9,839 nt of DNA from Chitinophagaceae bacterium (GTDB lineage Bacteria > Bacteroidota > Bacteroidia > Chitinophagales > Chitinophagaceae): assembly GCA_026785745.1 (NCBI GenBank), contig JAJAZO010000012.1, positions 1 to 9,839 on the forward strand. The letters run 5' to 3'. Made by a program: the position numbers and the translations under genes. Below, one piece after another: positions 7,259 to 9,839 of this stretch (position 1 is its first letter; the number at the start of each line of letters is the position of its first letter). A model generated the notes under the pieces. The model was not told the origin of the DNA, searched no databases, and was given only the letters and a program-made list of their open reading frames with translations.

Positions 7259-7789
7259 ACCCTTATCACCCACAAACCAATGTTCCTTGTTTTTAAACAA
7301 TACATTGAAAGTAGTTAACGAACCATAGCAACGGGTAATATATTGCTGAATATTCGTCTTTTCCTCGTCGCTCAATTTTTTATTGCTGTTGATATTTTGT
7401 TCCAGCACCCTTAGCCTGTCCCGCAACATTACTATTTTATGAAAGAAATCATCAATCGGAATTTCTTTGGGCTTTAAGCTTTTGTCAAATGGCTGCAACA
7501 GCATCATTCCTTTTATCCATCGGTCGCCGAGGGGCACATTTTCGGTAATGCCGCCCCAGAGCCGGAGAATTTTTAATAGCGACCGTTCCACCTCCGAATG
7601 AGTTTCTATTTCAGCCGTTACATTTTCCGGGATAATATCGTCCAGTTTTGGATCAGTCTTATCTATTTCTTTTATGCCATGATTTATAAAAGAGATAAGA
7701 TAAGTGGCATACTTAATGCCGACGATTACACCGGGGCCATACAAAGTGTGTTGTAAACGGGTGCCGATGCCGAGAGTTGTTTGTTCCAT
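7244..7789 (-). CDS. Conserved-looking cytoplasmic protein of unknown function
   Basis: A 181-residue soluble protein with no signal peptide or membrane segment. Residues 6-42 (LGIGTRLQHTLYGPGVIVGIK to about KEI) look like a small beta-barrel of the CarD/Tudor-like kind seen at the C-terminus of PcrA/UvrD helicases, where a YGxG turn is typical; this is a pattern resemblance only. Residues 65-160 are mainly helical, with heptad-like stretches around 115-150 (a possible coiled coil). No catalytic motif is visible. It starts 5 bp after the stop of the DUF6090-like gene and is probably co-transcribed with it. Its final residues (GGREE) and the stop lie inside an intergenic repeat, so the original C-terminus may have been replaced. 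I do not recognise the family. Confidence 0.75.
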   Translation of the reverse strand: MEQTTLGIGTRLQHTLYGPGVIVGIKYATYLISFINHGIKEIDKTDPKLDDIIPENVTAEIETHSEVERSLLKILRLWGGITENVPLGDRWIKGMMLLQPFDKSLKPKEIPIDDFFHKIVMLRDRLRVLEQNINSNKKLSDEEKTNIQQYITRCYGSLTTFNVLFKNKEHWFVGDKGGREE

Positions 7790-7794
7790 AATTT

Positions 7795-8517
7795 TTATTT
7801 AAGATGATATTCTTTTTTTAAAAAGTAAATAAGGTTATCGGCCTTAATGATAGCAGCTCCAATGTTGCCTTCTGTAAGACGATAAGCTGTCTTTAAGTGA
7901 GCAACATGAACAACAAAATCATTAATCAGTTCCTGGTTGCTGGTTGCCAGTTCCGGATTACCGGAAGTGCGGGAGATGACCCCTTTACTATCAACCATAT
8001 CATTCCATATATAACTATTAAATATTTTTCCAATTTGGTTTGAAAGGATATCAGACCGCATCTGACGTTCAATTTCCTGCTGATTTAAAATCAGTTTTAT
8101 ATCCTGACTGTCATAAATAGTAATACTGTCGGCGGCGTCTTTATTCCGTATCAGCCTTAAGCTTCCTGAATTTTTTAATTGCTGAATCGTTCTGTCATGA
8201 TATTTGAATTCTGTTATTCTTCCAAGGTGCCTTGCATAAAAATAAATATCTTTTAGAGAACTGTTATTGTTTTGTTTTAGCAGGTACACAAGAGAGTCAA
8301 AATAGTTAACATATTTTCTTTTTATAACCGATGTTTCATGCAGCGAAGCGATATCAAGCTCAACATCTTTAGCTAAAGTGTTGATGTATTTTTTTTCCCT
8401 CTGGTGCTCTATCGTATGCTCCAGTTTGTACTCTGCCAAAAACCCGCAAAACACAGCGAGGAAAAGCATTAAAAACTCCCAAAAATAATGCGTCCCTGTC
8501 TGCGGACAGGCAGGCAT
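7795..8517 (-). CDS. DUF6090-like single-TM protein with N-terminus rewritten by a repeat insertion
   Basis: A 240-residue protein read from the ATG at 8517-8515, paralogous to the 9018-9752 product. A membrane helix at about 11-30 (YFWEFLMLFLAVFCGFLAEY) is followed by a charged, helical soluble part. Shared blocks are LEHxIExxREKxY, TIQQLKNSGSLRLIRNKDAADS (110-131) and the terminus FLKKEYHLK. The ancestral start is the ATG at 8555-8553, which still encodes MEVHAHTHTARKK like the intact paralog, but a 20-bp palindromic repeat (8495-8514) shifts the frame. Reading from 8555 stops after 28 codons (TAA at 8471-8469). The ATG at 8517 restores the family frame, replacing the His-rich N-terminus with MPACPQTG. 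The slippery heptamer A AAA AAA (8523-8517) is in correct phase for a -1 shift that would fuse both parts. The body is otherwise intact, so the gene is probably still expressed. Function is unknown. Confidence 0.8.
   Translation of the reverse strand: MPACPQTGTHYFWEFLMLFLAVFCGFLAEYKLEHTIEHQREKKYINTLAKDVELDIASLHETSVIKRKYVNYFDSLVYLLKQNNNSSLKDIYFYARHLGRITEFKYHDRTIQQLKNSGSLRLIRNKDAADSITIYDSQDIKLILNQQEIERQMRSDILSNQIGKIFNSYIWNDMVDSKGVISRTSGNPELATSNQELINDFVVHVAHLKTAYRLTEGNIGAAIIKADNLIYFLKKEYHLK
8495..8514. repeat. 20-bp palindromic repeat inserted near the start of a DUF6090-like gene
   Basis: The inserted segment is CCTGTCTGCGGACAGGCAGG (plus strand), with a 6-bp stem CCTGTC/GACAGG around a 4-nt loop. 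The intact paralog (around 9694-9720) has the same flanks without it, so the length is exactly 20 bp with at most one ambiguous base at the border. No longer target duplication is seen. Confidence 0.85.
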
Positions 8518-8603
8518 TTTTTTCGGGCGGTGTGAGTGTGGGCATGTACTTCCATAAGCAGTGTTTATATTTTATAAAACTAAAATTTTGCCGGCATCTG
8601 CCA

Positions 8604-8792
8604 GAGCCGTAGGCTCGGTTTTGTTTTGTAACACCGGATTTCAATCCGGTGGAAAGAACTATGTCAGAGTCTGAATGCCATCGGCACGGCTCATCTTTTT
8701 TATTCACTGAGCCCACGGCTCTCTACTTCCTCTTTTCATCTTTGCAACGGGTTGAAACCCGTTGTTATAATATTGAATCGAGGCTACGCCTC
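8604..8792. repeat. 189-bp mirror-symmetric cluster of hairpins (inverted REP-like cassettes)
   Basis: Two three-hairpin cassettes face each other, exactly symmetric about position 8698. Outer hairpins: GAGCC-gta-GGCTC (8604-8616) and GAGGC-tac-GCCTC (8780-8792). Then, after 15 bp on each side, 9-bp stems with 2-nt loops: CACCGGATT-tc-AATCCGGTG (8632-8651) and CAACGGGTT-ga-AACCCGTTG (8745-8764). Inner hairpins are centred on 8681 (TGCC-atc-GGCA) and 8715 (GAGCC-cac-GGCTC). Matching stems differ by paired changes that keep base pairing. The linkers are not similar, so the geometry and the stems appear to be what is conserved. Confidence 0.88.
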
Positions 8793-8826
8793 TGCCAACC
8801 GCAGAACACAGCAAGAAACAACATTA

Positions 8827-8843
8827 TCCCGCCTGAAGTGGGA
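8827..8843. repeat. 17-bp palindrome inside the pseudogene
   Basis: TCCCGCCTGAAGTGGGA forms a 6-bp stem (one G-U pair) with a 5-nt loop. It lies where the paralogs have a few ordinary coding bases after TGGG, so it is a separate insertion or replacement from the 20-bp repeat. Confidence 0.6.
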
Positions 8844-8860
8844 CCCAGAAATAATGTGTC

Positions 8861-8880
8861 CCTGTCTGCCGACAGGCAGG
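8861..8880. repeat. Second copy of the 20-bp palindromic repeat
   Basis: CCTGTCTGCCGACAGGCAGG differs from the 8495-8514 copy by one loop base. It occupies the same position relative to the start codon of the related gene. Confidence 0.85.
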
Positions 8881-8941
8881 CATTTTTTTCTTGGGGTGTG
8901 GGTGTGGGCATGTACTTCCATTTTTTTTAATTTTGAGTGAT

Positions 8942-9013
8942 GAATTTAGAATTATGAATTAATGAAAGTGTTATATTTTATTACACCTATTCATAACTGA
9001 TAATTCTAAATTT
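8942..9013. repeat. Long inverted repeat just after the stop of the intact DUF6090-like gene
   Basis: Perfect 13-bp arms AATTTAGAATTAT (8943-8955) and ATAATTCTAAATT (9000-9012) enclose a weaker inner hairpin (GTGT 8968-8971 with ACAC 8983-8986, extended by three A-T pairs). On the minus strand it begins a few bases after the TGA at 9020-9018, so it could protect or end the transcript, but it is AT-rich and lacks a clear U-run typical of an intrinsic terminator. Confidence 0.7.
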
Positions 9014-9017
9014 GTTT

Positions 9018-9752
9018 TCATTTCAGGTGATATTCTTTTTTGATAATATCAATAAGTTTTTGTGCAGCTTTACTTCTGTTATTCCCTAAATTTTCATTTA
9101 ACGAAAGTGCACCATAAAAATACCCTGCACTGGTTATTAATTCGTTCAGGGTTAACCTGTCTTCTGTCAATAAAGCATCTGAACTTAACGGCTGCTCTTT
9201 CCTTTCCTTAATAATTTTCAAAGAGGCCTCGCCGTCAAAAATTTTTCCAACTGCTTTTGCATAATCCGCAGCCCATATCATTCCCACATCGTTATAAGTA
9301 TCCAATTCAAACAAAGAGTTATAATATGAAGAAACACTAACGGCTACCTGTCGTTTTCTAATCAGCCTTAAATGCCCGGAACTTTTCATTTGCTCATAGG
9401 TACGTTTTACAGGTTCCACCTGTTTCCATTTTGCGGTCATTATCCTGGCTGTGTAGGCAAGTTTGCTAATATGCATTTTTCTATCCGGACTTTTAATCAG
9501 GTACACCAGCGTATCAATTAAATCATAAATTTCTTTATTTCTTCTTGCATAGTCTGAATAAATGGCGGTATCAGCCTCCAGGTCTTCCAGCATATTTTGC
9601 ATATAAACTTTCTCCCTGTCTTTCTCAATTTTATGTTCCAATTGATATTCTGCCAGGAATCCGCAGAAAACAGCAAGGAATAACATGAGAAACTCCCAGA
9701 AATAATGGGTCCATTTTTTTCGGGCGGTATGTGCATGGTGGGGTACTTCCAT
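9018..9752 (-). CDS. DUF6090-like single-TM protein, intact paralog
   Basis: A 244-residue protein with a short His-rich cytoplasmic N-terminus (MEVPHHAHTARKKW), one membrane helix at about 16-35 (THYFWEFLMLFLAVFCGFLAEY), and a charged helical soluble part. Blocks shared with the 7795-8517 product are LEHKIEKDREKVY (38-50), TYEQMKSSGHLRLIRKRQVAVS (118-139) and the end IIKKEYHLK. This plan (anchor, then a helical region with a SGxLRLI motif) resembles the DUF6090 family of Bacteroidota, whose function is unknown. It shows the unoccupied version of the site where the 20-bp repeat sits in the other copies. It starts 11 bp after the stop of a further paralog, so the array is probably one operon. 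The Met at 9752 is preferred because MEV plus a His-rich stretch is kept in all three starts seen here. Confidence 0.85.
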   Translation of the reverse strand: MEVPHHAHTARKKWTHYFWEFLMLFLAVFCGFLAEYQLEHKIEKDREKVYMQNMLEDLEADTAIYSDYARRNKEIYDLIDTLVYLIKSPDRKMHISKLAYTARIMTAKWKQVEPVKRTYEQMKSSGHLRLIRKRQVAVSVSSYYNSLFELDTYNDVGMIWAADYAKAVGKIFDGEASLKIIKERKEQPLSSDALLTEDRLTLNELITSAGYFYGALSLNENLGNNRSKAAQKLIDIIKKEYHLK

Positions 9753-9763
9753 AAAATTATATT

Positions 9764-9839
9764 TTAGTCAAAATGGTATTCCTTTTTTATCATTTCAATG
9801 AGCCTTTCTGCCCGAATACGAAGAATAATAGCTCTACCC
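9764..9839 (-). CDS. C-terminal end of a further DUF6090-like paralog (cut by window edge)
   Basis: The minus strand from the right edge is open and ends at TAA (9766-9764). The last 25 codons read GRAIILRIRAERLIEMIKKEYHFD, matching the ends KADNLIYFLKKEYHLK and AAQKLIDIIKKEYHLK of the two copies downstream. It makes the array at least four members long, counting the remnant. It was recognised by comparison within the window only. Confidence 0.75.
   Translation of the reverse strand, partial: GRAIILRIRAERLIEMIKKEYHFD

Larger units (their letters stand above)
8791..8921 (-). pseudogene. 5' remnant of a third DUF6090-like paralog
   Basis: From the ATG at 8921-8919 the minus strand encodes MEVHAHTHTPRKK, then carries the 20-bp repeat (8861-8880) at the same place as in the 7795-8517 gene. 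It continues with CATTATTTCTGGG (8856-8844), then a second palindrome, TCCCGC-ctgaa-GTGGGA (8827-8843), replaces a few gene bases. Next comes a stretch (about 8826-8791) still recognisable as the membrane-helix codons (TTTCTTGCTGTGTTCTGCGG). It breaks at GGCAGAG, where the gene sequence runs into the 189-bp hairpin cluster. The remaining roughly 600 bp of the gene are missing. It is non-coding after the frameshift and truncation. Confidence 0.85.

Noticed and set aside
8491..8518. Target-site duplication around the 20-bp repeat
   Set aside because: Comparison with the empty site gives at most one ambiguous C at the border, so no duplication can be claimed.
8604..8792. CRISPR array or tRNA-like structure in the hairpin-rich gap
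   Set aside because: There are no direct repeats with regular spacers and no cloverleaf with an anticodon arm; repeats are inverted, diverse and mirror-symmetric.
8649..8930. Open frames on the plus strand across the 8518-9017 gap (and one on the minus strand, 8369-8716)
   Set aside because: They run through hairpin repeats and the pseudogene remnant, match no gene-like pattern, and their apparent proteins only translate palindromes.

Overview
The window is a piece of a Bacteroidota chromosome, most likely Chitinophagaceae-like. This rests on AT-rich coding DNA, a lack of Shine-Dalgarno motifs, Sec signal peptides ending in xAQ, a TAnnTTTG-type promoter candidate, a YeiB/DUF418 membrane protein, and a tandem family of small His-rich single-TM proteins of a kind I associate with that phylum. 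All genes read on the minus strand, so gene order runs from the right edge to the left. The taxon is an inference from style, not from a marker gene.

Right part (about 7244-9839): a tandem array of one paralogous family, membrane-anchored DUF6090-like proteins whose intact members end in IKKEYHLK or a close variant. It holds the last 25 residues of one copy at the right edge, one intact copy (9018-9752), a 5' remnant of a third (about 8791-8921), and a copy with a rearranged start (7795-8517). The last copy is followed 5 bp later by a cytoplasmic protein of unknown function (7244-7789). The third and fourth copies carry a 20-bp palindromic repeat at the same point near the start codon. The intact copy has the empty site, so the insertion can be read base by base: it is 20 bp, shifts the frame, and shows no target duplication beyond 1 bp.

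Middle and left (about 1-7056): a collinear cluster of predicted exported enzymes. A DUF418 membrane protein overlaps by ATGA a Tat-exported threonine-aldolase-like PLP enzyme. Then come a secreted creatininase-family amidohydrolase with a changed motif and an extra C-terminal domain, a secreted N-acyl-D-amino-acid deacylase with a complete metal-ligand set, and two tandem serine hydrolases of the class C beta-lactamase/DD-peptidase fold (the second cut by the left edge). Together they look like an envelope-located set for breaking down amides and D-amino-acid-containing material, perhaps peptidoglycan or lipopeptide fragments. That role is inference.

The most unusual content is between and inside the genes. 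Two intergenic regions (3331-3466 and 8604-8792) hold long elements with exact mirror geometry: several small hairpins lie at equal distances on either side of a centre, and matching hairpins differ by base changes that keep the stems paired. They look like paired REP/BIME-type elements. Related small palindromes sit inside genes: one encodes GSSTSSE near the creatininase C-terminus, and one replaces the N-terminus of a DUF6090-like protein. No transposase, RNA gene or CRISPR array is present.
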